A stretch of DNA of 64,000 bases from Chryseobacterium joostei (lineage in GTDB: Bacteria; Bacteroidota; Bacteroidia; Flavobacteriales; Weeksellaceae). The notes under the pieces were generated by a model. The model was not told the origin of the DNA and did no database searches. It saw only the letters and a list, made by a program, of their open reading frames with translations. Below are positions 25,434 through 34,339 of this stretch, piece after piece; position 1 is the first letter of the stretch, and each line of letters begins with the position of its first letter. The stretch is taken from positions 3,286,001 through 3,350,000 of the forward strand of contig NZ_CP033926.1 of the NCBI RefSeq assembly GCF_003815775.1. The letters run 5' to 3'. A program made the position numbers and the translations under genes.

Positions 25434-27638
25434 TTATTTTTTCTTTGTTTTCTTAGGTGTTGCTGTAGTACCTGAGTTTTTAGTTTTTGTATCAGCCGGA
25501 GTATTTTCATCTCTTACAAGCTTTAATTCATCAACTAATCTTCTTGCACCCGCATACTTGTCAATTGTCCAAAGAACAAAACGAACATCCACGTTGATTG
25601 TTTTCTGCCATTCAGGCTCGAATACGATATCTCCGCTTAATGCTTCGCTGTTTCCGTCAAATGCAATACCGATAAGGTTTCCATCTCCGTCAATTACCGG
25701 AGAACCAGAGTTACCACCTGTAATATCATTGTTAGAAAGGAAGTTTACAGGCATATAACCTTTAGCATCAGCGTACTGTCCGAAATCTTTAAGGTTGTAA
25801 AGATCAATCACTCTTTGAGGAAGATCAAACTCTTCGTCACCTTTCTTGTATTTTCCAACAAGACCAGACATATCAGTATAATAGTTATCAGTAACTCCGA
25901 AGTAGTTTCTGTCAGTTCTGATAGGAAGTTTATCTACAGTACCGTAAGTTAATCTCATAGTAGAGTTAGCATCCGGGTAAAATTTCTTTTCAGGCATAGC
26001 TTTTACTAGACCAGCTAAGAATAGACGGCTGTTTTTTGCAAAATTATCATCTACTTTAACGAATCTTTCATTGCTCATTTTCTGGTCTGCCGCAATACCG
26101 TTAGCCGCTTTCCAAAGTGGATCAGCATCAAGCTTTAATGCATCAGGATTCAATAAAAAGTTAGTAGCAGAAGTCTTATTAGCAAAGATTGAAGAATAAG
26201 CAAGGTTAGAAACAGTTTTTGCATCTAAACCTAAAATAGTAGCAGAAGCCACATCTTTGTTTACTCTTGCCTGATAAAGGCTAGTCATTGCAGCAAGCAT
26301 TTCTCCCTCTAAAGATGGGCTGAAAGTTTCGTAAGCAGCTTTAATAGCAGCTTCTGTTTTTGCTTTCATTGCCAATCTTCCCTGCATATCCTGAGCAGCA
26401 TAAGCCTTAAGCACAGAACCTACATTTAGAGCTAGAGAAGTATACTTTGCATTTCTTGAGAACTGAGCAGCATAGTTTTTTTCAACATTTCTGTCAGAAG
26501 TTTGCTTGTAGTAAGCTCCAATTTCTTCTAAAACACCATCATACATAGTGTTTCCTGGCATTGCTGCCCACGCTTTGAACGTTTCCTCTATTTTTTTCTT
26601 ATCAGTAATTGTTCCGTTTTTCTCTACGGCATCAATTGTTCCTTGTCTGTTTTTCCAATAGTTAGCTACAGAAGCATATTGAGAAGCATAGTTAAGTTGA
26701 GTTGCCTTATCCTTATCCATGTATTTCTTCATCACATCCATAGCAGTCTTAGAAGCCTCAACCCAAGCCGGGTAGTCTTTGTTTACCATTTGCTGAATTC
26801 CGTAAGAAGTCAGGTAACGGTTTGTTCTTCCAGGATATCCTAAGATCATTGAGAAATCACCAGGCTTAATTCCTTTAAGAGAAACCGGCAGGAAGTGCTT
26901 AGGCTTCAAAGGAGTATTGCTCGGAGAATATTCAGCAGGATTTCCTGCAGCGTCAGCATATACTCTGAATACTGTGAAATCTGCAGTATGTCTTGGCCAT
27001 TCCCAGTTATCAGTATCACCACCGAATTTTCCTAAAGAGGAAGGTGGAGCACCTACTAATCTGATGTCTTTGTAGTCTTGGTATACGAAATAATAAAATT
27101 CGTTTCCATTAAAGAAATCTTTTACAACTACAGTGTATTTTCCGTTCTCAGAGTTTTCTTTCTGAATTGCGCTTGTTTCAGCATCAATAACAGCTTTTCT
27201 CTCTGCTCCCGTCATATTGTTGTTTAGCTTGGAAGTGATTCTTTGAGTAGCATCATCCATTCTCACTAAAAATCTTACGTAAAGATCTTTTGCGTTGAAT
27301 TCGTCTTTCTGTTTCGTTGCCCAGAAACCATTTTTTAAATAGTCTTTCTCTGGAGTAGAAGCAGCAGCAACCGCACCATAACCGCAGTGGTGGTTCGTGA
27401 ATAAAAGTCCTTTATCAGAAACAATTTCACCTGTACAGAAACCACCGAAGCTTACGATAGCATCCTTTAAGCTAGAATTATTTACTGAATAAATTTCCTC
27501 AGGCGTTAGGTGTAGACCCTCTTTTTGCATATCAACACCGTTAAGTCTTTTGATGAGCATTAGCAGCCACATCCCCTCATCCGCCCTCATTTGAGCAAAG
27601 CCCAATAAGAAAGTGAATAGTAGAAATAGTCTTTTCAT
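25434..27638 (-). CDS. S46-family dipeptidyl peptidase, DPP7-like
   Basis: Periplasmic serine exopeptidase that cuts dipeptides from N termini. 734 residues: signal peptide ending near MRADEG, catalytic His in TNHHCGYG (His84), Asp in WPRHTADF (Asp220) and Ser in TGGNSGSPV (Ser644). Eighteen residues after the Ser, at the position that separates DPP7 from DPP11 in Porphyromonas (Gly versus Arg673), this protein has Gly662 (AFDGNSEA), which suggests a DPP7-type preference for hydrophobic P1 rather than acidic P1. The Lys/Thr-rich tail (last 20 residues) is not part of the fold. Monocistronic. Confidence 0.92.
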   Translation of the reverse strand: MKRLFLLFTFLLGFAQMRADEGMWLLMLIKRLNGVDMQKEGLHLTPEEIYSVNNSSLKDAIVSFGGFCTGEIVSDKGLLFTNHHCGYGAVAAASTPEKDYLKNGFWATKQKDEFNAKDLYVRFLVRMDDATQRITSKLNNNMTGAERKAVIDAETSAIQKENSENGKYTVVVKDFFNGNEFYYFVYQDYKDIRLVGAPPSSLGKFGGDTDNWEWPRHTADFTVFRVYADAAGNPAEYSPSNTPLKPKHFLPVSLKGIKPGDFSMILGYPGRTNRYLTSYGIQQMVNKDYPAWVEASKTAMDVMKKYMDKDKATQLNYASQYASVANYWKNRQGTIDAVEKNGTITDKKKIEETFKAWAAMPGNTMYDGVLEEIGAYYKQTSDRNVEKNYAAQFSRNAKYTSLALNVGSVLKAYAAQDMQGRLAMKAKTEAAIKAAYETFSPSLEGEMLAAMTSLYQARVNKDVASATILGLDAKTVSNLAYSSIFANKTSATNFLLNPDALKLDADPLWKAANGIAADQKMSNERFVKVDDNFAKNSRLFLAGLVKAMPEKKFYPDANSTMRLTYGTVDKLPIRTDRNYFGVTDNYYTDMSGLVGKYKKGDEEFDLPQRVIDLYNLKDFGQYADAKGYMPVNFLSNNDITGGNSGSPVIDGDGNLIGIAFDGNSEALSGDIVFEPEWQKTINVDVRFVLWTIDKYAGARRLVDELKLVRDENTPADTKTKNSGTTATPKKTKKK

Positions 27639-27724
27639 TTTATAAAAAAATTTTTGTGTCGCTAATTTACTAATTTTTACGAGATTCTGTCCCGGATTGG
27701 TATGAAAATGGGATGATAATCCGC

Positions 27725-28159
27725 ATGAAAAAGATACTATTATCCCTTTTTGCAGTTTTATTTTTAGGACTTGCTTTAAATTGTTCCGCAGTACCCGATA
27801 AAAATCCTTATCTCCAAAGACAATGGATGATGATTTCTTTCGGCGGATTTTCCAAAGAAGAATTAGTTGCCAATAAAGCTGAAGTTAATTTAACAGGCAA
27901 GATGGAAAATGGTGAAATTCAAGGGAGTGCCTTTATGGGATGTAACCGGATGTCATTTACTTTCGAATTTAAAAAAGACGGAAAAGTGAAAATTTCTCAA
28001 GGAGTAAGCACAATGAAAGCCTGTCAGAATATGAGTCTGGAAGCTTCTTTTCAGAAGAAATTGGAAACCATGACAAAATACACAATTGAGGGGCATTTTC
28101 TTACGCTGTCTGATGATAATGGAAACTCCATGAAGTTTGTTGCGGCAGATTGGGATTAA
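27725..28159 (+). CDS. META-domain (HslJ-like) lipoprotein
   Basis: A 144-residue lipoprotein. The start at 27725 (MKKILLSLF) is preferred over 27713. Lipobox-like LALNC at about residue 20 follows a good hydrophobic stretch. The mature part is a META domain: YLQRQWMMISFGGF ... GCNRMSFTFEFKKDGKVKIS ... MKACQNMSLEASFQKKLETMTKYTIEGHFLTLSDDNG, with the conserved GCNR and two Cys in the META signature. HslJ of E. coli is heat-induced and linked to novobiocin resistance; the role here is unknown. Confidence 0.82.
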   Translation: MKKILLSLFAVLFLGLALNCSAVPDKNPYLQRQWMMISFGGFSKEELVANKAEVNLTGKMENGEIQGSAFMGCNRMSFTFEFKKDGKVKISQGVSTMKACQNMSLEASFQKKLETMTKYTIEGHFLTLSDDNGNSMKFVAADWD

Positions 28160-28180
28160 TGTTTCGGGGTCGAAATATAA

Positions 28181-28208
28181 AAGTCCGCTGTATAGCGGAC
28201 TTCTTTTT
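28181..28208 (+). terminator. Terminator after the META-domain gene
   Basis: Perfect 9-bp stem AAGTCCGCT/AGCGGACTT (28181-28189 and 28194-28202), loop GTAT, then CTTTTT. Confidence 0.88.
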
Positions 28209-28232
28209 GGTTTGAAAAATCTAGTTTGGTTA

Positions 28233-28535
28233 TTAGCTTTTTGGGTTATTAGTTTTTGAGAGGTCACTAGTTTTTGGGAATAGTTTTTTTATTTCCTTGA
28301 GGGTTGCTGTATTGGGGAACCCAATCATTGTATTATTTGTGTTCCTAGAATTTTTTATTATGATTTACCTGTCTGTTGGGAATGGTTTTTTTTATGTCTT
28401 CAAGACTTGCTGTATTGGGAAGTAGCTGTCCTGAACCATTTCTTACGACGGCCTGTTAGCTCATTTTTTCTGGAGCCTGACAAAGTCCCATAAAGAGACC
28501 AAACAGGATTCCAAACAATAATAATATTTTTGCAT
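28233..28535 (-). pseudogene. Decayed small exported-lipoprotein gene with a duplicated module
   Basis: Minus-strand remains of a gene downstream of the orphan LytTR regulator. From about 28533 one frame reads a signal-peptide-like KILLLFGILFGLFMGLC followed by QAPEKMS and a stop; no ATG is in this frame (an ATG at 28535 is one base out of phase). Beyond the stop the same frame continues RNGSGQLLPNTASLEDIKKTIP and ends; after one more frame change there is FPNTATLKEIKKLFP. The two NTA[ST]L-x-[DE]IKK modules are about 100 bp apart (28277-28317 and 28380-28420 on the plus strand). Three lesions indicate a broken gene; the ancestral product is unknown. Confidence 0.55.
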
Positions 28536-28696
28536 AAATAACAGTTTTTAAATTACTAGTTGGAAATCATTTTCCATATGGATTTTGGGAAGACTAAATT
28601 ACTCCCATTCATAATCGAATAATAGAAAAATAGACCAACGACAGAAATAATCGACCAATGACAATTTGTGAATTATTATAGAAGTTCAATGGGTTG

Positions 28697-29404
28697 TTAA
28701 GGCTTAAAGAAAGAGAGATTGTCCTTATAGGCTCTGCCGATAGGAAGCTTGATGTGGTGTGTCAATTCTATTTCATGGCAATTTTTTCCACGGATGAGAT
28801 GGCGGGGTACAGCGTAGCTTCTATGTATTCTCACAAAAGAATCAAAAAAGCTTTTATGAAGAAGGTTACCTAAGGAATCCAGAATACAGTGTTTTTTTTC
28901 AAGGGTGATGATTCGGGTATAATCCTTTAATGCCTCCAGATAAAGGATGTCTGTTTTTCTAACCTGAAAAATATTTCCGCTTTCCTTTAGGTTAATGAAG
29001 TCCTGTCCCAGAATGGCATCATAGCATTCACATTTCTCTTTAACTTTAAAAAAGTCAAAAAGCTTTTGCATGGAATAGTGAAAACGTTCCGTGGTTAAAG
29101 GTTTTGTAATAAAATCAAGGGTGTCTATTTCAAAAACGCAGGCTGCCAGTTCGGGATGTGAGCTTACGAAGATGCAAGCGGGAACTTTATGGGCTAGTTT
29201 TCTGAGTTCCAGACCACTCATTCCCTTTAAATTGGTCTCAGTGATGAGAAGGTCAATGGGAAGTTCAAGATAGGGTATTGCCCTTTCAGCCGAATCGAAA
29301 GATGCGACAATTTCTATGTTCTCGTACTGTTTGATATAGTGATGAAGAACCAGTCTGTCCAGTTCATCATCATCAATAATCATACATCTAATATGGGTAA
29401 TCAT
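28697..29404 (-). CDS. Orphan LytTR response regulator with Glu at the phospho-acceptor site
   Basis: A 235-residue receiver plus LytTR protein. The acidic cluster (DDDE, 11-14), the Ser82 of FVSSHPELA and Lys101 of FITKP are in place, but the position of the phosphorylated Asp reads LLITETNLKGMSG: Glu56 replaces Asp. The LytTR domain (about 130-235; FQVRKTDILYLEALKDYTRIITL ... VRIHRSYAVPRHLI) is intact. No kinase is adjacent. Asp-to-Glu changes often mimic phosphorylation, so it may be constitutively active; this is inference. The downstream gene is the decayed lipoprotein gene. Confidence 0.88.
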   Translation of the reverse strand: MITHIRCMIIDDDELDRLVLHHYIKQYENIEIVASFDSAERAIPYLELPIDLLITETNLKGMSGLELRKLAHKVPACIFVSSHPELAACVFEIDTLDFITKPLTTERFHYSMQKLFDFFKVKEKCECYDAILGQDFINLKESGNIFQVRKTDILYLEALKDYTRIITLEKKHCILDSLGNLLHKSFFDSFVRIHRSYAVPRHLIRGKNCHEIELTHHIKLPIGRAYKDNLSFFKP

Positions 29405-29598
29405 GATCTTCTGGATATTAGTTTTTTAATTCAAATGTTTAAAAATCAGAAAATTGCTATATAAAGTTATTATTTTTTTATAAAACAATAGGGGTTAACC
29501 TTAAATTTATATTAAAAAATGTTATTAAATAAAAATTGATTTTGTTTTTTTTCTGAAAAATATTATCTTGTAAAAATCATAAACATAGACAGAACTTA

Positions 29599-30825
29599 AT
29601 GTTAGAAAAGAAAGAACATAATTATGAGAAAGCAGTCTTGGTGGGTATTATTACTCAAAATCAAGACGAAGAAAAACTGGTTGAGTACATGGATGAACTG
29701 GAGTTTTTGGCTTTCACTGCTGGAGCAACTGTAGAAAAACGCTTCACACAAAAATTAACACAGCCTGATTCCAAAACCTTTATTGGGAGCGGAAAAGCAC
29801 TCGAAATAAAAGAATACGTAAAAGAAAACGAAATAGGAACGGTAATTTTTGACGATGAACTTTCTCCTTCGCAGCTTAAAAACCTGGAAAGAGAAATGGA
29901 AGTTAAAATTTTGGATCGTACCAATCTTATTCTTGACATTTTTGCACAACGAGCGCAAACTTCTTATGCGAGAACTCAGGTAGAATTAGCTCAATATCAG
30001 TATCTTTTGCCTCGATTGACCAGAATGTGGACTCACTTGGAGCGTCAAAAAGGGGGGATCGGGATGAGAGGTCCCGGGGAAACGGAAATTGAGACTGACC
30101 GTCGTATTATTCGTGACAGAATCACTTTATTGAAAGATAAATTAAAGACTATTGACAAACAAATGGCCACTCAGCGTAACAATCGCGGAAAGGTTGTTCG
30201 TGCAGCTTTGGTAGGGTATACCAATGTTGGAAAATCTACTTTGATGAATTCTCTTTCAAAATCTGAGGTTTTTGCCGAAAATAAATTATTTGCAACGCTT
30301 GATACTACTGTACGAAAAGTGGTGATTGGAAACCTGCCATTTTTGCTTACCGATACTGTAGGATTTATCAGAAAATTACCTACCCAATTGGTAGAGTCAT
30401 TTAAATCTACGTTAGATGAGGTTCGTGAAGCAGATCTTCTGATTCATGTGGTAGATATTTCCCATGAAAGTTTTGAAGACCACATCGCTTCTGTTAATCA
30501 GATTTTAATGGATATCAACGCCCATCAGAAACCAATGATCATGGTGTTCAATAAAATTGATGATTTCAGCTATGAGAAGAAGGATGAAGATGATTTGACA
30601 CCTAGTTCAAAGAAAAATATTTCTCTTGAAGAATGGAAAAAAACATGGATGGCAAAATCCAAGTATCCTACGGTTTTCATATCTGCGCTTACAAAGGAAA
30701 ACTTCCCGGAAATGAAAAAGATGATCTATGATGAGGTCATGAAAATCCATATTTCAAGATTTCCTTACAACGATTTCCTTTTCGAGTATTTTGATGACGA
30801 AGAGGAAGAAGAAAACAACAATTAA
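29599..30825 (+). CDS. hflX: Ribosome-associated GTPase HflX
   Basis: GTPase that binds the 50S subunit and can split stalled or hibernating ribosomes. 408 residues: N-terminal HflX domain with GPGETEIETDRR near residues 155-166, then the G domain with G1 GYTNVGKST, G3 DTVGF, G4 NKID and G5 SALT. A C-terminal acidic tail (DDEEEEENNN) follows. The stop and the start of the next gene share a base (TAATG at 30823-30827), so the following DUF4919 gene is translationally coupled. Confidence 0.95.
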   Translation: MLEKKEHNYEKAVLVGIITQNQDEEKLVEYMDELEFLAFTAGATVEKRFTQKLTQPDSKTFIGSGKALEIKEYVKENEIGTVIFDDELSPSQLKNLEREMEVKILDRTNLILDIFAQRAQTSYARTQVELAQYQYLLPRLTRMWTHLERQKGGIGMRGPGETEIETDRRIIRDRITLLKDKLKTIDKQMATQRNNRGKVVRAALVGYTNVGKSTLMNSLSKSEVFAENKLFATLDTTVRKVVIGNLPFLLTDTVGFIRKLPTQLVESFKSTLDEVREADLLIHVVDISHESFEDHIASVNQILMDINAHQKPMIMVFNKIDDFSYEKKDEDDLTPSSKKNISLEEWKKTWMAKSKYPTVFISALTKENFPEMKKMIYDEVMKIHISRFPYNDFLFEYFDDEEEEENNN

Positions 30826-31454
30826 TGAAATATTACTTTTTTCTTTTATTCATGATGTTTTCGGTTTTTGGGTTCAGCCAGAAATCAAAAGTGGATTTTA
30901 AAGCTATCGAGAAAAGTTTCAATAATTCTGATTCTCCGTACAAGTATGAGAAACTTATTTTTAAGTACAAAGGCTATCCAAAGTCTCTGGACAGTATAGA
31001 AGCTCAATATCTTTATTACGGAAGAAATTTCAGGACTGATAAAGTAACTACTTCAGACGAGGCTTTCGCAAGTCTGGCAGAAGCCTTTAAGCAAAACAAC
31101 TTCGAAGAATGCATCAAGCAGGGAAAGACTTTGTATGATAAAGATCCTACGAATCTGGATATCCTGCTGATTCTTCTCAGGGCATACGATTCTGTAAAGG
31201 ATGGAAATAATTTTATGCACCACCTAAGCCAGTTCCGGTCACTTGCGGATGGAATAAAAAGCTCAGGAGATGGGAAGTCTGAAAAGACGGCCTATCTGGT
31301 AAATTCTGTAGGAGATGAATATATCTTGCTGAATATTCTGAATATAGGAAAGGATTATACAAGAGGATCAAAACCATCTAAAGACGGAATGTTTGATGTG
31401 TGGGAAAAGGAGGGGCAGAAAATCTATATTAAGGTCCTTTATTTAGATATTTAG
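30825..31454 (+). CDS. DUF4919-type exported protein
   Basis: A 209-residue protein with a signal peptide (YYFFLLFMMFSVFGFSQ, cleavage after residue about 19) and a helical, TPR-like middle (FASLAEAFKQNNFEECIKQGKTLYDKDPTNLDILLILLRAYDSVKD). The pattern matches DUF4919 proteins of Bacteroidota. Role unknown. One-base overlap with hflX, and 27 bases before the antiporter gene. Confidence 0.75.
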   Translation: MKYYFFLLFMMFSVFGFSQKSKVDFKAIEKSFNNSDSPYKYEKLIFKYKGYPKSLDSIEAQYLYYGRNFRTDKVTTSDEAFASLAEAFKQNNFEECIKQGKTLYDKDPTNLDILLILLRAYDSVKDGNNFMHHLSQFRSLADGIKSSGDGKSEKTAYLVNSVGDEYILLNILNIGKDYTRGSKPSKDGMFDVWEKEGQKIYIKVLYLDI

Positions 31455-31481
31455 AACTACAAATTAATTAAAAAATACTTA

Positions 31482-32768
31482 GTGGAATTATATTATTCAT
31501 TTTCAGCATTAATCGTACTAGCATCCATATTTGCCTATCTTAATTACAGATTCTTAAAACTTCCCAGTACCATCGGAATTATGGTGATTGCCATTGTGGT
31601 TTCCATTTTCCTGGTTATGTTTGGAGAAACGGTACTTCCAAGAACATTCGGACATCTTAATAATCTGATGGAAAGTATTGATTTTACAGAGATTCTGATG
31701 GGGGCCATGTTGAACTTTCTTCTCTTTGCAGGAGGAATTCATATTAACATTAATGACCTTAAAGAACAGTTCAGACCCGTACTGATATTTTCCACCGTTG
31801 GAGTTGTCATTTCAACTTTTGTGGTAGGTTTCGGTATGTTTTATCTGTTGCCTTATTTAGGAGTGAATCTGCCTTTTATCTACTGTCTGGTTTTTGGAGC
31901 TTTGATTTCGCCTACTGATCCGGTGGCGGTATTAAGTGTGCTGAAGCAGGCTAAGGTTTCCAAATCTCTGGAAACAAAAGTAGCAGGAGAATCGCTTTTC
32001 AATGATGGTATGGCAGTTGTGGTCTTTACAGTAGTTCTTCAGCTGGCGGTAGGAAAAGAAGTGGATCTGGGTGTTGAAAGTATTGGACTGCTTTTACTTA
32101 AAGAAGCTGGTGGAGGTATTCTACTAGGGGTTTTACTGGGTTGGGTTACCTCAAGGCTTATGCGCGAAGTGGATGATTATATTATATCTGTATTAGTGAC
32201 TCTTTCTGTTGTAATGGGTGGTTATCTTATTGCAAGACAGATGCATATTTCTGGACCATTAACGATGGTAGCAGCGGGATTATTCATGGGGAATTTCAAT
32301 AGAAGTTTCAAAATGAAGTCCGTGACCCAAGATTATCTGATTAAATTCTGGGAATTGATTGACGAAATTCTGAATGCCGTGTTATTCTTGTTTATAGGAT
32401 TTGAACTTTTGATGATTAAAGATCTGAAACACTTTATGATTCCTGGAGTATTGGCTATTGCTGTAGTTCTTTTTGCAAGGTTTATTTCAATCTGGGGACC
32501 TACGAAGTTTACATCCCTAAGAAGAAGCTTTAGCCCGCAAACCGTGAAAGTATTAGTTTGGGGAGGAATTCGAGGAGGAGTTTCCATAGCACTGGCAATG
32601 TCTATTCCTAAGAGTGAGTACAGTGAAATTATTCTAAGTATCACTTATTGTGTAGTTGTATTCTCAATTATTGTTCAGGGGCTTACCATTGCTAAGGTGG
32701 CAAATCCCAATAAAATTGCCAAGGAAGAGGAGGAGCAGGAAAACATTGCTCTGGAAGAGAAAGCTTAA
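31482..32768 (+). CDS. Na+/H+ antiporter, CPA1 (NhaP) type
   Basis: A 428-residue integral membrane protein with about 12 helices that exchanges sodium (or another cation) for protons. Family features: GALISPTDPVAVLSVLK (residues about 138-155), KVAGESLFNDGMAVVVF with the ion-binding Asp, and VWGGIRGGVSIALAMSIP near the C terminus. The start codon is GTG at 31482: there is no in-frame ATG before the first membrane segment. A short Glu-rich tail ends the protein. Confidence 0.9.
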   Translation: MELYYSFSALIVLASIFAYLNYRFLKLPSTIGIMVIAIVVSIFLVMFGETVLPRTFGHLNNLMESIDFTEILMGAMLNFLLFAGGIHININDLKEQFRPVLIFSTVGVVISTFVVGFGMFYLLPYLGVNLPFIYCLVFGALISPTDPVAVLSVLKQAKVSKSLETKVAGESLFNDGMAVVVFTVVLQLAVGKEVDLGVESIGLLLLKEAGGGILLGVLLGWVTSRLMREVDDYIISVLVTLSVVMGGYLIARQMHISGPLTMVAAGLFMGNFNRSFKMKSVTQDYLIKFWELIDEILNAVLFLFIGFELLMIKDLKHFMIPGVLAIAVVLFARFISIWGPTKFTSLRRSFSPQTVKVLVWGGIRGGVSIALAMSIPKSEYSEIILSITYCVVVFSIIVQGLTIAKVANPNKIAKEEEEQENIALEEKA

Positions 32769-32802
32769 TGTGTTGATAGTAAAAAATTAACAACAATTCA
32801 AA

Positions 32803-33522
32803 ATGAGCAGCATTGTTAAAGAAATAAAGGAGGCATTAGCCGTTTTATCCATACCTGAAAAAGCAGAATTCTTTCCAAGGTTTTTCAAAACAGGAAAAGG
32901 AGAATATGGTGAAGGAGACTTGTTTCTGGGAGTGAAAGTTCCTGATCAGAGAGCCGTAGCCAAGGAATACTACTCAAGACTCAATTTAGAAGAATTGAGT
33001 GAATTGCTTTCTTCAAAATATCATGAACATAGGCTGACAGCTCTTTTCATGCTCATCTCGAAGTTTGAGAAAACAAAAGAGAATACTATAAAAGATGAAG
33101 TTGTAAAATTTTATCTTAATCACCTTAAATATGTTAACAATTGGGATTTAGTAGATTCCAGCTGCTATAAGATTTTAGGAAGATATGCCTTTGAAAATAA
33201 GAAAGAAAGCATTTTGAGGGACCTTTCAGAAGCAGAGGAGATGTGGCATAAGAGAATTGCTGTGGTAGGAACAATGCATTACGTGAAAAAGGGATCTTAT
33301 GACCTTACCAAGGAATTTGTAACCAGAAACCTAAAGCATTCCCATGACCTGATGCATAAAGCAAATGGGTGGCTGCTTCGGGAAATGGGAAACAAAAATG
33401 AAAAAGAACTAATCAGTTATCTGAATATATATTATAAGGAAATACCGAGAACATGCCTGCGATATGCCATAGAAAAGCTGGATGAAGAAGTAAGGCAGGA
33501 TTATTTAAAAGGGCGTATTTAA
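32803..33522 (+). CDS. AlkD-like DNA alkylation repair protein
   Basis: A 239-residue all-helical HEAT-repeat protein of the AlkD family, which removes 3- and 7-alkylpurines from DNA without base flipping. The residues that matter in Bacillus AlkD have counterparts: NNWDLVD holds Trp114 and Asp118, MWHKRIAVV holds Arg151, and NGWLLREMG holds the second active-site Trp. It lies 34 bases after the antiporter gene, probably in the hflX transcription unit. Confidence 0.88.
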   Translation: MSSIVKEIKEALAVLSIPEKAEFFPRFFKTGKGEYGEGDLFLGVKVPDQRAVAKEYYSRLNLEELSELLSSKYHEHRLTALFMLISKFEKTKENTIKDEVVKFYLNHLKYVNNWDLVDSSCYKILGRYAFENKKESILRDLSEAEEMWHKRIAVVGTMHYVKKGSYDLTKEFVTRNLKHSHDLMHKANGWLLREMGNKNEKELISYLNIYYKEIPRTCLRYAIEKLDEEVRQDYLKGRI

Positions 33523-33563
33523 AAATAAAAGCCCCAGTAGTATCATTTCACTTCTTGAAAAAC

Positions 33564-33579
33564 TAGCTGAAAACAGCTA
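33564..33579 (+). terminator. Weak hairpin after the alkD-like gene
   Basis: 6-bp perfect stem TAGCTG/CAGCTA with AAAA loop, followed by TTTA only; a weak terminator at best. Confidence 0.35.
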
Positions 33580-33628
33580 TTTATGTCCAAAAAATCAAAG
33601 ATTGTAAGAGTTTAAGACCGAAATTGAG

Positions 33629-33636
33629 TAATTTTG
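33629..33636 (+). promoter_or_regulatory. TAnnTTTG promoter box that fixes the start at 33654
   Basis: TAATTTTG matches the consensus and lies 18 bases before the ATG at 33654. It is located inside the open frame that starts at 33624, which makes the upstream start unlikely. Confidence 0.5.
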
Positions 33637-33653
33637 CTGCCTTAAGCCCAATC

Positions 33654-34322
33654 ATGAAAAATATTCTTAAGTTATGTCTTCTGTTTCTACCCTTATTATT
33701 CCTGACAAGCTGTTTTGATATTCTGGATAAGATTAATCTAAAAGCTGACGGAACAGGAGAATATACTGTTATTCTTAATGCGAGTAAAAGCAAAACAAGA
33801 CTTGCTTCAATTTCAAAAATGGAAACCATTAATGGAAAAAAGGTTCCTAAAAAGTCAGAAATTGAAAATAAAATTAATGAAGCCTCTAAAATTTTCAAAG
33901 CAACACCAGGAATCAGTAATGTTAAAACCTCTGTGGATTTTGATAATTACATCATCAAGCTGAGTTGTAATTTTAAGAAAATTGAAAATATCAATGCCGG
34001 GCTAGAGAAGTTGAAGGCCCAGAATATGCTGGGTAAAATGATTCCAACACAGATCTACAGTCAGAATCTTGAAAAAAAGGTGTTGACGAGAAATAAAGTG
34101 AATACATTCAAAACGGATTACGACAAGATGAGCAAGGCAGACAAAGAAGTTTTTAATGGTGCCACATATACTTCCGTAATGCAATTCGAAAGCACGGTAA
34201 AATCCCAGACAAATAGCGCTTATATGCTTTCTCCAAATAAAAAAGCAGTAAAAATGGACGCTGATATCTTAGATGTAATTCTTCAGAAAAAACAATTACA
34301 AAACACAATTCTTTTCCAATAA
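33654..34322 (+). CDS. Lipoprotein of unknown function
   Basis: A 222-residue lipoprotein with signal peptide and lipobox FLTSC (Cys near residue 19). The mature part begins FDILDKINLKADGTGEYTVILNASKSKTRL, like many Bacteroidota 'TLxxDGSG' lipoproteins that have a beta-strand meander; residues 40-140 are Lys-rich and helical. No family recognised. It is followed at 17 bases by another exported protein and starts a three-gene block of unknown function. Confidence 0.72.
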   Translation: MKNILKLCLLFLPLLFLTSCFDILDKINLKADGTGEYTVILNASKSKTRLASISKMETINGKKVPKKSEIENKINEASKIFKATPGISNVKTSVDFDNYIIKLSCNFKKIENINAGLEKLKAQNMLGKMIPTQIYSQNLEKKVLTRNKVNTFKTDYDKMSKADKEVFNGATYTSVMQFESTVKSQTNSAYMLSPNKKAVKMDADILDVILQKKQLQNTILFQ

Positions 34323-34339
34323 ATTTCTAACATTCCACC

